Positions 11,401 through 25,100 of a stretch of 64,000 bases of DNA are shown one piece after another. The notes under the pieces were generated by a model. The model saw only the letters and a program-made list of their open reading frames with translations, did not search any database and was not told the DNA's origin. How positions within the stretch are numbered: the first letter of the stretch is position 1; each line of letters opens with the position of its first letter. The DNA comes from Clavelina lepadiformis (taxonomy: Eukaryota; Chordata; Ascidiacea; Aplousobranchia; Clavelinidae). A program made the translations under genes and the position numbers. The stretch spans positions 4,161,501 through 4,225,500 of the forward strand of contig NC_135245.1 in assembly GCF_947623445.1 (NCBI RefSeq), given 5' to 3'.

Positions 11401-13204
11401 CTTCTTCTTTCGTATGAGGTCGGCTCAAGCATATTCGGCTACCAATTGCAGCCATCTCTTCCCTTCCTCATCAGGGGTCTTTAGGTCGTCTTGGCCCATG
11501 GGTGGGTGCAGGACACGGCAGTCGAAGAGGATATGTTCTGCTGTTTGTGATTCTGCACCGCAAATGCATGATGGTGATGTTTTGAGGCCCCATCGGTGCA
11601 TGCATTCGCCAAAACGACCTACTCCAGTTCTGAGGCGGTTCAGGGTTGTCCAGGCCTTTCGGGGAAGGTCTGCGCCAGCAGGGGTAGTGGTGGAGGGCTC
11701 CACATTAAACTGGGGGGGGGGGCGGGACACTTCTTTCCAGTCGTCGCACCATGCAGTGTTGATGTTGAAGCCGGCGGCCACAAGTGCAGTAGCATGCCTG
11801 TTAAAGGGGCGGCGAGAAACCAGCCGCTGACGGCCACCGTGGGGTTGGCCGCCCAGGGTTGCGTGTAAGGGATGGTTGATGCTATCCATGGCTTGGCATG
11901 CAATCTTGTGAGTTGCTTGTGCTCTCCGATGTTTGGAAGGAGCGATGCCTGCCAGCACCGGCATAAACGCAACAGGAGTGGGACGGAGGCAGCCAGTAAT
12001 GTTCCTGAGGGTCTCATTTAAGGTGGTGTCCAGTTTCTTTGCATGTACACTTCTACACCAGACTGGAGCAGCGTACTCCGCAGCACTGTGAACAATCGCA
12101 AGCGCTGCTGTACGAAGGGTGGAGGTGCATGCACCCCATGAGGATCCAACCAGACATCTTAGAAGGTTGTTTCTTGCCGATATCTTGCTTCGGAGGGCTG
12201 TAATATGTGGTTTATACGTTAGCTGGCGGTCCAGTGTCACTCCAAGGTACCGTGGTTGCTGGCTGTTAGGCAGTACAGTCCCATTCAGTTGGATAGCTAA
12301 CTGGCGGTTCGCCTCCCGGTTGTTGAGGTGGAACGCTGTAGTTGTTGTTTTTGCCAGGCTCAATTTTAGTCTCCATTTTTCAAGAAAGTCCGCGATGTTC
12401 TGCATGTCCTTTGTCAGGGTCTCTTCCACGTTATTCCAGTTTGTGTTGGCGTAGAGAAGAGCCAGGTCGTCTGCGTAGCCATACTGGTGTGAAGTTGTTT
12501 GTGGCAAGTCGCTGATGTAAATGTTGAAAAGCATTGGCGACAAGGTAGAGCCCTGGGGTACGCCATTTTTCAGCCGCCTGAGGCGGCTATTTTGTCCATC
12601 ACTGGTCTTGGGGGTGAAACTGCGGTTGGACAAGATGTTAGTAATGAAACGCACTAGGTGTCTGTCAGGGATCATCCGAAGGAGTTTGAGGGTTAAGCCT
12701 TGCTGCCACACGGTGTCATAGGCAGCAGTGAGGTCTACCAAAACAACACCCGCTTTCTGTTTTCGCTCGAAGCAGTCCTCGATGTTGTCGGTGAGCTTCA
12801 GCACCTGCTGGACTGTCGATCTTCCCCGTCGGAATCCAGCCTGTTGTTGTGGGAGCTGCGGGTCAACGACAGGGTCAAGGCGGGCCAGCAGGAGCCTCTC
12901 CATGACTTTGTAGTGGACACAAAGTAGGGAGATGGGACGGTAACTCTTGGGGTTGTCTTTGGGTTTGTTAGGCTTTAGCAAGGCAATAACATTGGCCCTG
13001 CGCCAAATCTTCGGGATCGCCATGCGGCAGAGGCAGGATGAGAATAGGTTGTTGAGCCATGTTTGACATTTGGGTCCACACTGTTTGAGGAACTCTGGGG
13101 GGATGTTATCCGGTCCTTGTGCTTTCCCATTCTTCAGCTGCTTGATAGCACTGGAGAGCTCCTGGGTGGTGAATGGCGTGGAAAGATGTCCGTCCGGTCC
13201 AGGT
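11401..13204 (-). mobile_element. 5'-truncated non-LTR (LINE) retrotransposon, I/R1/Jockey-like
   Basis: An open minus-strand frame from 13204 to the stop at 11425 encodes about 590 residues of reverse transcriptase. In order it contains GPDNIPPEFL, SYRPISLL, AGFRRGRST, LVDLTAAYDTVW (motif A, catalytic Asp), NGVPQGSTLSPMLF (motif B), YGYADDLALLY (motif C, catalytic Asp pair), YLGVTLD, then a C-terminal CxCx8Hx4C zinc motif (CICGAESQTAEHILFDC). The endonuclease and first ORF are missing, as expected from 5' truncation on integration. The 3' end has a 24-nt tail ending GAAAGAAGAAG. It is flanked by a 9-bp direct repeat GCCTTTAAT (11392-11400 and 13205-13213), and units after genes 3, 4 and 5 show the uninterrupted site. 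The lack of frameshifts suggests a recent insertion. The frame continues 5' into host gypsy sequence, adding about ten foreign codons from an ATG at 13234-13236. Clade assignment is by motif memory. Confidence 0.88.
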
Positions 13205-13845
13205 GCCTTTAATGATCGATTGTCATAAGCAAACATTTGTGCGCCACCATCAACTTCCTGAGATAAGACTCAACCAACGGCGACATCTGAAGCGTCGGTG
13301 TCGAAAATAAAATGTTTATTAAAATCGGGGTAACTTGAAACAGGTGAGCTTATTAAAACACGTTCTGGCACTTGCCGGTCCAGAAAAACGTTTTTCCTAT
13401 TTCGATAAGTTTATGTAGAGATGCTGCAATCAGTGCATAAAGTCTTGAATGAATTTTCTATAGTAAGAAGTCAATCCAACAAAACGTCTAACGTGTATGA
13501 CGGACAGCGGAATTGGCCACTCCGTTACAACGCGAGCCTTGTCTGGATCGCATTTTTTGACCTATTGGGACACTAGGTGATCAAAAAATGTGAACCTTGA
13601 TGTTAAACAACGTACATTTCGTACATTTCTCCGGTGTTAAACAACGTACATTTCGTAGGCTTAAGAGTGAAGCGCGCAACTTTAAACCGCTCCAGAATTA
13701 ATTCAGCCTATCCAGGTGTTCTTCAAACGTACAAACATACACAATTATGTCATCGAGATTAGTTAAGACGCCGTTAATTCCCCTGCACGCCATTATTCGC
13801 ATAAGGCGCTGAAAACTGGTAGTAGAGTTATTCACCCCCTTAGGC

Positions 13846-14193
13846 CAAGACTTCTCAAACTTCTTGGGTCTGCGACCTCAAATATAGAAACGAAATTTCT
13901 ATGCGACCCCTTGAGGGGTAGCCTACATGTTAAAGATATTAAGACAATAAACGCCCAATTACAGATCTCAAGTGGTATTTTGTCTCTAGCAAAATCATAC
14001 AAGTGCACACAATCCACCGAAGTACAGTGACTGTAGCCTGCAGTAATAAAAGAATCTCGTAATGGAAACAGTAAAGCGAAAAAAAAATTGACAAAAAACA
14101 ATTCAATTTTTAAAAATCGAATTTGTTTCCCGACCCCAAAATTACATTTTGTGACTCCAAACGCGGTCGCAACCCACAGTTTGAGAAGCTCTG
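13846..14193. mobile_element. hAT-like MITE B in gypsy RT, after gene 1
   Basis: Terminal inverted repeats CAAGACTTCTCAAAC (left) and CAGAGCTTCTCAAAC (right, reverse complement), about 348 bp. Flanks CCTTAGGC and CCGTAAGC resemble a decayed 8-bp target duplication. The interior contains GCGACC motifs near both ends and no intact gene. It interrupts the gypsy reverse transcriptase region. Confidence 0.78.
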
Positions 14194-16840
14194 CCGTAAG
14201 CAATAAATTGAATTCAAAACGACCGACATGGCTTGTGTAATGAAAATTCCTGTGTTAAACTCGCCTCGTTTATCTTGATTACTTGCGTTTGTCTGCTTCG
14301 CGCATTCCTTAGTTGTAGACTAAGAATACTCCACGGTTCGTATTGTCACAAACGAACATCTTTTGAGCTGTGAGGTTGTGTTGCTTTTCAACTATTATTG
14401 TTTTACTATTATTCTATTATTTCAGGTGAATGATTTACGTTAAATAAAGCTAAGAATAACGGCATCATTTAGTACAGCTTGTGAAGGCCGTAACCTTGCG
14501 CGATGGGTCTTATACATGGCGTCCGCCAATACTTTTGACTTTAAGCAGAAAAGTTTTTACAACCTGCCAACTCGTCGAGATTATCGTTAATGCTGCAGTC
14601 CAGGAAACTATTTTTCTTGGCTTTTTTATTTACCTGACGGTAGTCGACACAAAATCGCGTCACACCTGCTTCCTACTTCACGAACAAAATTGGACTGGAC
14701 CTAAGCGACTTAAAGGTGCTTATTAGGTCTTCTTTGTGCATGTCTTTGATAATATCTTGCACATGTATTTTCTGGTGAAATCCCGTCCGCCCTGCGTCTG
14801 TCGCGTTGAATTGGCGCCCTGTATCTATAACATGGTGAATAAATTCAGTGCAGCCAGGATTGTTTTTCCAAACTGAAACCGCACTTTGGTGTTTTTTTTA
14901 AAGCTGCTAAAACCGCTTGTGTTTGCTTGCCAGACAGTCCATCGTTGAGGTTAATGTCACCTTGTATCTTACGTGCCAGTTTACAGGATTATTTTGCAGA
15001 GCCTCCGCGATTACAATAGGTTAAACTGTTCACTGCATAAACACATCCGTAACCGATATAACTGCAGTACTTCCGAATAAGATTCTTAATTTAGGCAAGT
15101 AACTTCCGGGCACTTTGTAAGCCATGTTACTTATTACAGTGATCGGGAAAACGGTGGCAACTTGCGTACCATTGGACATTATAACGCTGTCATCACTAAA
15201 GTTTGCCATCAACACTGGAACACGTGCATCCAACGAAGTCACAATACAACTAGCTGTAAAAATTCCATATTTAACCCAAAATTCAGTATTGAGCTCTAAA
15301 TAGTTTGAAAAGGATAAAAGATATTTTCTACGGACGTCGTTGTTGAGTTTAATGACGCTGATCTCGGAAGAAGGCAGAACGACTACGATCGCTGTCACAA
15401 AGATCTTGTTGCGTTTCGGGACGAGCGGCCGTTTTAGCAAAAGGACTTCTGCTATGGACATGCTCATAAAAGTATAGCACAATGCCCAATGATGAAACTG
15501 AAGAAGATCAAGACCGATTATAAAATCAAGCACTATATTGGAACAAATAATATGATCAACGAGTGAACGAGACTTTACCTTTAAGCTCAATGACGAAGTC
15601 GCTGCCGCCGGCTCAAACAAAATGCATTTCTACCGCTGATGCTGACATAGGTGCTTTTTCAACAGAGTTCAAACCATCCCGAAGCGATTTCTTGATCAGG
15701 AATATGCTGGCACCAGTATCTACCAAGGCACATATTACTTTATCTCGGAAAATCTTGAGACAAAACGGTGCAAATCTGCGCTGGCCTTCTGTCCCGCAAT
15801 GATTACATTTTCAGTTATCGAAGAAATTTCTGTCCAACCGTCCACCGGTTTGCGTTCCCTTCGGACATCGTGATGGCTGTAAACAGACGAATCAGGATTG
15901 TGGTTACTAAATCGCGGACACCCCTTAACAAGATGCTTTACCGAACCGCATCCAAAACATTTATGACGGCGCTGGACGGTGTCGGTAGATAGGCACCGAC
16001 CATCATCTTCATCCGAAAAAACGTTAAACATTAGTTGCATCGATCTGTTCGTTGGCTTATCTCACTTATTAGTTCTGAAGCGGTTTCACAGTGGCGTTCT
16101 TTATACGCTTTCGTCTCTCGCTCTATACTTTACTTTGCTTAAAACGGCAGAAACGTCTTGGGATGAGGGCAGCGCTGAACAAGTTTGAGACGACTCCAGC
16201 CCCACTGAAACATTGGAGTTTGCGTTGAACACTGTGAGGCCATAAAATCACGTTCATACCTGAACGTTGCTGGTATGCTGGAGGCCAATCGCCGGTCTCT
16301 CTAACGCTTGTTCAGTAACAAGTGCTGTACTTCGTTCCTCAGGCGGTTGTCGTCGTCTTAAGGGTAACATCTATTAAGAGCGCTTTCACCGCATAACAAA
16401 TTCCGGCAAATCTTCTTGTAGCTGTTCGACACGCTGGACCAATTCCAAGCGCAGCTTGTGACATATTTTGGGCTGTTGCTGGCTTCGGTGGCCCTTTCGA
16501 CTAAGGTTTAAAACGAAATCTCGTAGATATATTTATCCTCGCTTCGAATCTTCCACTTCAAATCGTGATTGATGGCATTCCAGAACAAATGCCATTTAAC
16601 ATCTTCGGAAGCATGAATAATAACACAATAAGATTTAAAAACTTTAAAACCTTTACCAGATCATCACCTGGATTGAAGCGATGCGGTGTCATCAATAAGT
16701 CAGGGACCATTTCACATCAGCAAAACTGGTAATCCTTGAAATAGTGATTAATCCTGGAGTGCTCGCCAATTTGTTACAGAATTTGTCTGCCAGATACTTT
16801 CTTACAGCTTTCACGGTCAACAACAAACCAAGCGAGCAGA

Positions 16841-18461
16841 ATAAAAGCAGCTCGCAATTGGATTATAATGTAAAACTCGTCGATTAAAAGATGTAAGAAG
16901 AGTCTCTAACGTACTTGTACAGTAAAAGCGATGATTAATACTTCTTTATAGCGGATTCGTGTAACACAACAAGAATGAAGGTTTTGACTCTGGGCCCGTA
17001 CGTCTGGAATGACCTCTCGAACAACGTTCTGCATCAAACGAAAACCCAATTACACAACAATGCCAGCAGGCCATCAATCAGGAAAATACGCCAATAGCAG
17101 TTATGTGGTCAACTGTATTGAAGCGTTAAGCGGCAAATTAAATAAAAATCCACAAAATAACGATAACGTGCATAAAGGAAATCTGTGTACGAAAAAAACG
17201 TAAAAATACCAGAAACAACAGAAATTCGAAAGAAAGAAAACACCGATAATAAAAACAAATACAATATTTTGCCACAACCGTACCAGGCAATCGCTTAATT
17301 TTTGCTGTTGCAATGAAATATGATGCTTTTACCCCAAGTTATCAAGACTTTCTCCGTAATTAACTGGTGACACACTGTTAAAATCGCGTTGGGCAACCGT
17401 TTCAGCATGACGACCAACTCAAAAGCAAAATGATGGTTTGCAATCGACCTATGGTTCGCTAAACACATCTTTTTTATGCGTTAATCATACATCTGTGTGT
17501 TGTTAAGTCAGTGGATTGGTCACAAACCGCTTTCTAACGGCGGGGTGTAAAAACACCAAATTTTTACAAAAGGTACATTTTGACACTGGTCAAATTGTAA
17601 ACTCCATCGATTTTCGCTTAATTACCGAAGCGCTAGGCCAAGAGAAAAAAGTTATCCACATCCTTTCTCTTAACCCATTTTTTCAAGAAAAGATAGAAAA
17701 AAGCGCGTGCTGCACCTACACTAAATTATGTTTGAACAAAATGGTGGAACAATTTTGATTACTTTACCTAAAAATAGGATTCACTAATTTTGATGATTAA
17801 AACATATTTAACAAGACAAAGCATGTCTATTTTTGTGCGTTGCAATCTATAAATTGAACGTTTACAAACCTACTGACCTACTGCAAAACCAGAACCAACA
17901 AACAAGCCTTATTACTGCACGTTAGCATTAACATCACACAAATGAATTATGATGTCTATGGCCAGTGCAAATATTTACAGTCTGAGTTGGCAGTGAAAGC
18001 AGGTAAAGTAAAGGTCATGTCCAAGTAATGACGTTTGCAGTTCTATTTTGAATACTTTGTGAAAATATTATTTACTAATGGTTGTCTCCTTTACGATCTA
18101 CACAATGCAGTACACATAGGCTAAATGTGAACCAATAAATCATTTACATTGATAATAATAATTACTTTGTAGAAACTAAAGGTGGATTCAAAGTAGCCTA
18201 ATGTATATGAATCTAAAACGATGAGAGCACTTCGCAGTAAAGGTGACTTCAAGGAAAGCCAACGATCGACAATTTGCAAACCACGGGCTTTAAAAATTAA
18301 CTAAGAACTTTAAATCAGCGTAGGTGTATCCAGTGACGTATAGTTGACGTTGTGGCGGAAGTTACGTCCACAGTACCACATAGACATCTAAAATTAGGTT
18401 TGACCTCAATTAATTGTGTTTTTCCATAAAATATTAGCCTATATATTGTTATAGTTACAGT
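16841..18461. other. Non-coding spacer, unit 2
   Basis: Near-identical counterpart of 2111-3762. No gene, RNA or new element recognised. The very high similarity to unit 1 marks a recent duplication or conversion. Confidence 0.5.
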
Positions 18462-21193
18462 ATATTTGTTATAGCAGTCTATGGTTTTTAGTTTTTATTG
18501 ACGTGTTTTCCCATTGGTTTGTTTGCGTGTCAATGTCACTGACCATGTTGACCGGTTAATTTATTTTACTCCTGTCACTGACAGTCGCACAGCATTTTAT
18601 TTCGAGCCTGAAATAACAAGTGAAATACGGTACAGATTGGTTTATGCGGCATTAGTTAAAGCTCTAATTAAGGAACAGTCTAGACTCTTTAGACCAGTGA
18701 TTCCCAAACTGCGTGCCGCGGCACACTAGTGTGCCGCCACAGATTCTCAGGTGTGCCGCGAATCTTTTTGGAATTTTGGAAAAGAACTTATAAATATTTA
18801 AAATAAGGCATGCAGACAAGCATATGCGACTTAAAAGCATTCTAGCTACTTCAATAGCTGAGAAATAAGCACATGTGACGATGAAACCAATTATAGCATT
18901 GTTGACAGAGTAGGGTAATTTTTTAAAGCAACATTTCTTCTCTTGTAAGTGCGCCGCGAGCGTTTTCTAATTTTTCTAGTGTGCCGCGAGCGTTTTCTAA
19001 TTTTTCTAGTGTGCCACAAGCTGAAAAAGTTTGGGAACCACTGCTTTAGACAAAGGGCCACCCAAACAAACAACCACTGCTGCAATGTCAAATGTGAAAC
19101 TTTGCAGGTTTTTATTTTGCATCTGGGTTAAGGTAGTTCATCAGCATTGTAATGAAACATTTGAAATTTTCCAGGAAATAATTTAGGTTTAATTCCAAGA
19201 TTTTGGGTTACGCAAACGTGCTTGCCCTTATTTAAATTGTCATTATTCAAGAAATAGTTTCCTTTATTAAGCATTTCTGCTACTACATGGCGCCAATGTT
19301 AACTCAATTTAAGTTTATAAATGCGTTTATGGTTTGTACTTGGCAGTGAGCTTTCTGGGAAACTTTATTGCAAAAACAACTTTTAATGCAAAACAAACTT
19401 GTTGACCACATTTAAAATAGCAACGTCAGGCAAACAACTTCCACATTTCTATGTATTTTGAACTGCAGTGGAAAATTTGTTTTGTTTAAATTTATTTTGT
19501 CTCGAGTCTTTATTATAAGAAGTGCACCAATTATGAAAAGTTTTCAGAACTGTCGATATGCCAGCAAGCTGTTTAGTGACTGAGATCCCATATATTTAGG
19601 CCTATTACATTTTGGTGTTATTGACATTTCACATTATTTTTAATTTATGACAAAAATTATTACCAAAACACACAGTTTGTTTTGTACATTTGTATTGGTG
19701 GAACTTCTTTCAACAGCTGAATTCAAACGATATAAAGCAGCCATCATGACAAAATTATTTGCAAAATAGAACTTTCTCCTATGTTTATTTCGCAAATACA
19801 ATTTGTATTTGTAAAATAAGAATATAATTGTCTATAAATAAACCGTTATTACATCGCTGCTACAGAATATACGCTATAAGTGACGCAAACACAAAACATG
19901 CAAAAACGTTTAATACATAACCCACTGCCTCCTACGTGTAACTCAGTATTTCATTAACATGTTTTTATGTTTCCTGTTTGGTTTATATAGATAGATATAA
20001 TTATTAAATATAATTATATTGTATTTGTTATAGCAGTCTACGGTTTTTAGCTTTTTATTGATGTGTTTTCTCATTGCTTTGTTTGCGTGTCAATGTCACT
20101 GACCATGTTGACCGGTTAATTGATTTTACTCATGTCACTGACAGTCGCATAGCATTTTATTTTGAGCGTGAAATAACAAGTGAAATTCGGTACAGATTGG
20201 TTTATGCGGCATTAGTTAAAGCTCTAGGGTACGGTCTAGACTCTAGAGTCTAGACAAAGGACCACCCAAACAAACAACCACTGCTGCAATGTCAAATGTT
20301 AAGTTTTGCAGGTTTTTATTTTGCAGCTGGGTTAAGGTAGTTCATCAGCATTGTAGCGAAATACTTGAAATTTTCCAGGAAATAATTTAGGTTTAATTCC
20401 AAGATTTTGGGTTACGCAAACGTGCTTGCCCTTATTTAAATTGTCAATATTCAAGAAATAATTTCCTTTATTAAGCATTTCTGCTACTACATGGAGCCAA
20501 TGTTACCTCAATTTAAGTTTATAAATGCGTTTATGGTTTGTACTTGGCAGTAAGCTTTCTGGGAAACTTTATGGCAAAAACAACTTTTAATTCAAAACAA
20601 ACTTGTTGACCAAAGTTAAAATAGCAACGTCGAGCAAATAGCTTCCATGCACCTTTCTATGTAATTTGAACTTTATTGTTTTGTTGAAATTTATTTTGTC
20701 TCCAGTTTTTGTCAAAAGAAGTGCACCAACTTTGAAAAGTTTTCAGAACTGTCGATATGCCAGCAAGCTGTTTTGTGACTGATTTCCCATATATTTATTA
20801 AATTTTGATGTTATTGACATTTCACAATTTTTTAATTTCCGACAAAAATTATTACCAAAACACACAGTTTGTGTTTGTTCATTTGTGTAGGTGAAAGTTC
20901 TTTCAACAGAGGAAATCAAACTTTAAAAAGCAGCCATCATGACACAAATCTTTGCAAAATAGAATTTTCTCCTATGTTTATTTCATAAATACAGTGTGTA
21001 TTTGTAAAATAAGACTGTAATAGTGTATAAATAAATCGTCATTACATCGCTGCTACAGAAAATACGCTATATGTGACGCAAACACAAAACATGCAAAAAC
21101 GATTAAAACATAATCCACTGCATACTGCGTGTAACTCAGTATTTCATTAACGTGTGATGACTTTCGTCAGCATTCCTGTTTGGCTTATATGGT
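18462..21193 (+). repeat. Direct duplication of a 1.2-1.5 kb spacer segment, unit 2
   Basis: Same arrangement as in unit 1: first copy from about 18462 with MITE A inside, second copy from about 20027 without it. Units after genes 2 and 4 have only a single copy of the full-length segment, so the doubling is specific to the ancestor of units 1 and 2. Confidence 0.75.
18695..19043. mobile_element. hAT-like MITE A, unit 2
   Basis: Same element at the homologous site as in unit 1, with the same 8-bp target duplication CTTTAGAC (18687-18694 and 19044-19051). It is 30 bp longer because a segment around 18951-19010 (GTGCCGCGAGCG followed by TTTTCTAATTTTTC) is tandemly doubled. Confidence 0.85.
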
Positions 21194-21617
21194 GACAGAG
21201 GGTCTCAAGGTTTCGGACTTTGCATAGTTTGCAGTATAACTTTAACACCAAGTACTTAAAATTTCCCACGTGAAAAGATTTGGTTCCACGACTTCATATT
21301 TCAACGATGTTGTTGGTCAGGCCAGAAACAAATATTTCCAACATACAACTTCTTTCGTGACGTATTTCTTTCAACTACTGGCGTCATTGTCAACCACCTT
21401 GTGTTTTCGAGTAAATTGTTTTTAGCAATGTTTTGGAAAAACTTAACAAAAATAGTTAAATACCAGAGACAACGTTTTGATAAAACATTTTGAATTTAAA
21501 ATGACTTATTCGTGTTAAAATTAGTTAAATTTACTCTTGAAATATTTGCTCCATTTTTACGACAGTTTTCTGCAGTATTGCATGAACCTTAAAGCGGTAC
21601 TTGACAAAACATTTGAA

Positions 21618-21795
21618 CTGACTACACCACGTGGGCTAAAAACCCTATTGTGATAAGATTTTACTATAGTTTATCTGTGATTTCTTTTTGTAAGCTTTGC
21701 GGCTCACGGAATGAGTGCTGGATAGGAAAGAAAACGAAAAGAAAAAATGAAAGAAAAAATGAAAAAGAAAAAAGAAAAAGGTTTTGTGCGTTGTG
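21618..21795 (+). promoter_or_regulatory. Candidate 5' control block of gene 2
   Basis: CACGTG, GATAAG (21652-21657), TTATCT (21671-21676) and a purine tract (21725-21781), as before gene 1. Both GATA motifs are intact. Confidence 0.35.
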
Positions 21796-22159
21796 AGAAA
21801 AAGAATTTCCACAATTTTCAGTTCATGCATGCTTGTGGTGTAAATTGTATTTGTGAGCGCTTTGAAGCACATAAAGACAACGTAGCATACTTCAGCAATG
21901 CAGGTTTAAAGCGAAGATTGATGGAGGTGCTGCAAGGTTAGAGTATGAGGTTTTCAAATTATGACAAGGATTTTACTTTTAGTTGCACAAAATATGCAAA
22001 AGAATGTATTCATCACTGAATGGGACCTCTAAATACAGTAGCACCAAAACTAGTGCACGTAGAAAATGTTTTCAGCAAATAAGTTGAGAAATTAAACCGA
22101 CTGACTATAAGATTTTAGTCTCAGATTTGAAGCATTAAGAGTTTGTTGCAAAATTTAAA

Positions 22160-25100
22160 ATGATTTCTCCACGTATTTTGTGGATATTGCTGATGACGTA
22201 TTTCTCGTGGAAAGGAGTGATGACCTTGGATAGAGAAGCGTGTATGCCAATACGATTATCACCGAGCCGGCAGGATTCGTTACCAGATGTGGAAACGTTA
22301 AGAATTCAAAGAGGATTACCTGGAAAAGCTGGAGGATTTGGGCCAGTTGGACCCCAGGGAGCTCAAGGACCCAGGGGACTACCCGGGACTTGTGCTTGTG
22401 ATCCGAGTGAAATTGCTCAAATACATGGTAATATCGAAAAATTGAATTTCATATTTATTAAACAATAACTGAAGTATCTAAACCGAATAACTTCAACTGC
22501 ACGGTTATATTGATGACAGCCCAAGAAATAACCTTATTTGTGATAAATTAGTGTCTATATGTTAATCGAATGGAAAATCGTCATTTCTTGTTATGGGAAA
22601 TGCAAATGTTTGTAGTCTTCGGATTTTGACTCGTTCAAACTATATAAGATCATGTTTAAAATCTTTTCAAACCATTTTCAAATATTAAAAAACTATATAA
22701 AAGGACTTGTGTTTTATCTTCTTAGTTTTCCTGGGAAATATAACCGCAAAGCTCGAAAGTTTGATTGCATTGCATCATTACGCTCTAAAAGGTTGGTCGT
22801 ACTTTAAATGTAATATTTTATAAAAACATTTTATTACTGTCGTAAGTTTCTTTTACATTTCTTTTAGACGTATTATTATAGCTAAGAGACAAGAGTATTT
22901 TTTAAGGGTTGGAATTTATTCGTATCCTATAACCACACTTTGGTCTTTCCAATTTATTCATTAAACGTCGCCTTTTTGTTTTAACGCTTAAAGAGTTGAT
23001 TAAGTGTTCACACACTCTTTGAAATTTGAAACAATTTAAAAGAGCATCACCTATATTCCTCACTGTATTATGGTTTATTTCCTGCCATGATATCATTTGT
23101 GGCTTTTTATCGTTTTTACGAACAAGTTAAAATATATAATGGAAACATATTTAGTCGATCAATGCGACCACATGCCATGTAAAAATGGAGGAACTTGTAT
23201 CAACGATGGAAACTCGTATATATGCAACTGCACTGATGGATATGAGGGACATGACTGCTCCATAAGTGAATAGTTTTCGCAATAATAACATAAACAAGTT
23301 TATTTGAATCGATTTTTGTAATACTTTTGGTGACAACGCATTGGTGGTAAAAAATGTTTCCAATTTATTTGTATAGCTTGATTTATAAAAAATTGCATTA
23401 TTTTGCGCAGGAATCCAGTGCGTGGTGCCGTCGGCGCCCAACAACGGAACGATCTCTCGAGAAAGTGGTCAGCTGGTTCCTTATAAGGAAAACATTACAT
23501 ACAGATGCAACGATAGACACGTGGTGGCGTATCAAGTGAATAATTGTCTAGTTGCAACTTGTCAGGAAACTAAACAATGGACAAAAGATACTCCAGTGTG
23601 CGTGGGTAGGTCTATTAACAGACTTTAAATATTTTTTTATAAACAACAAGTCTAAATTTTGCATCTGTTTTTATTAAACTTGTTAAAATTTTCAGTTGAT
23701 GATTGTAATCCCGACTCATGCTCTGGAAGAGGAACTTGCATCAATCAAATCGGCCGAACAATTTGTGAATGTGATGAAGGATACGAAGGAAGCGATTGTT
23801 CAGTTCAAAGTGAACTTTCTTAAATCAAAATCGGCGATTATTGCCATAAATTCAAAGAAAATTGTGATTATGACGTAATGGTGAGCTCAATCAACTCGAA
23901 TCACTCATAATAATAGAAAGTGTTTGTAGATAATCCCTGTGATCTATCTCCCTGCGGTCAAAAAGGAGTTTGCGTGAGAGAAGAAGGTATGAACTACACC
24001 TGCCGATGTCTCGCTGGATATCATGGGAAAACCTGCGAGATAAATATCGGTTTGTAAATTTCCTTCAAATAAATAAAAACCGATATATGGGTTCGGTGAT
24101 TTTCGTTTTAAAAAAATTCAAATTTAAGATTATTTATTATGCGCAAGTCGGATATGCTTTTTCAAAATTATTTAGTAAGCACTATATATTTATATTGATT
24201 TTTACAACCATTGAGATTATATCTTTATTTAACTCATGTTTAACTCATTTTTGTAATTTCAGCAAGTGATTGTGTACGAGCTGTTGGTATGGAGGACGGC
24301 AGAGTAGCAAATAACGACATTACCGCCTCACGGTCAGTTAGCAGTTACCCACCGCATAAAGCCCGATTGAGACAAACTGGAGGTTGGCTGTCACAACGTC
24401 GACGTAAATGAGCAACTAGATGAAGTTTTCATTGTGACTTGACAAACTGCCGCAGTTACCAAATCTTGTTTTAATAATTTTGAATAATGTTTTTTCTGAA
24501 CACAGAAATATATTAAATATTGTTCGAAAATTTTGCTTTGACATTTATGCATTTTATACGTTTTTATTGAAAATCTTTTACTTTAATTCGACATATATAC
24601 GAGGAGAATGATTTGCCCACATTTTTCTTTATAGTTTTCTTACTTCTTTGTTAGCTCGGCGCGATGACTGGCTTCAAGTGGATTTAAAAACATCTACCAC
24701 TGTCGTCGCTGTTGCAACTCAAGGTTTTTCAGGTGGTTCATATTGGACAATAAGTTACAAAATAGCGCACGGCTTCACCGAGAACGATTTGCAGATTATA
24801 CAAAACAACCAAGGACAAGATTTGGTAAGTTCATTCTTGTGGTTGCTAAATGATTGTTTCAGAGAGTTGATCGCAACAAAAACTAAATTACGTAAGCACC
24901 CATGCATAACTAAGTTAACTGTTAGTGTTCATGAAATGTTACGCGAATGGAACAGAAGCAATCCAGCGTCTCTGGATCGTTTATTGAAACTTTGGTAGCA
25001 ATTTTAACTATTAGCGTTTTAAGTAGGCCTACTATATAAGCATTCTAGGTTGATGTATTGCAAACTTTTGTGCTTATATATTTTATCCAATTAAATTTTT

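Larger units (their letters stand above)
11110..16840 (-). mobile_element. Ty3/gypsy-like fragment between genes 1 and 2, with nested insertions
   Basis: The longest gypsy fragment. Going down the minus strand: gag (about 16730-16250); CCHC knuckle (15990-15890) with CFGCGSVKHLVKGCPR; protease (near 15780-15620), decayed; a 196-codon open stretch 15620-15030 covering the end of protease and the linker; RT amino-terminal part (14870-14500); MITE B (14193-13846); RT palm with LDDIIVY, the catalytic Asp pair (near 13770-13735); and RNase H (FDTDAS near 13300), which is split by the LINE at 11401-13204 and continues to about 11110. No integrase and no LTR pair were found, so the element ends inside pol at the gene 1 flank. 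Confidence 0.78.

Noticed and set aside
11414..11868. Plus-strand frames of 90-138 codons over the LINE
   Set aside because: Antisense shadows of the GC-richer RT gene on the minus strand.
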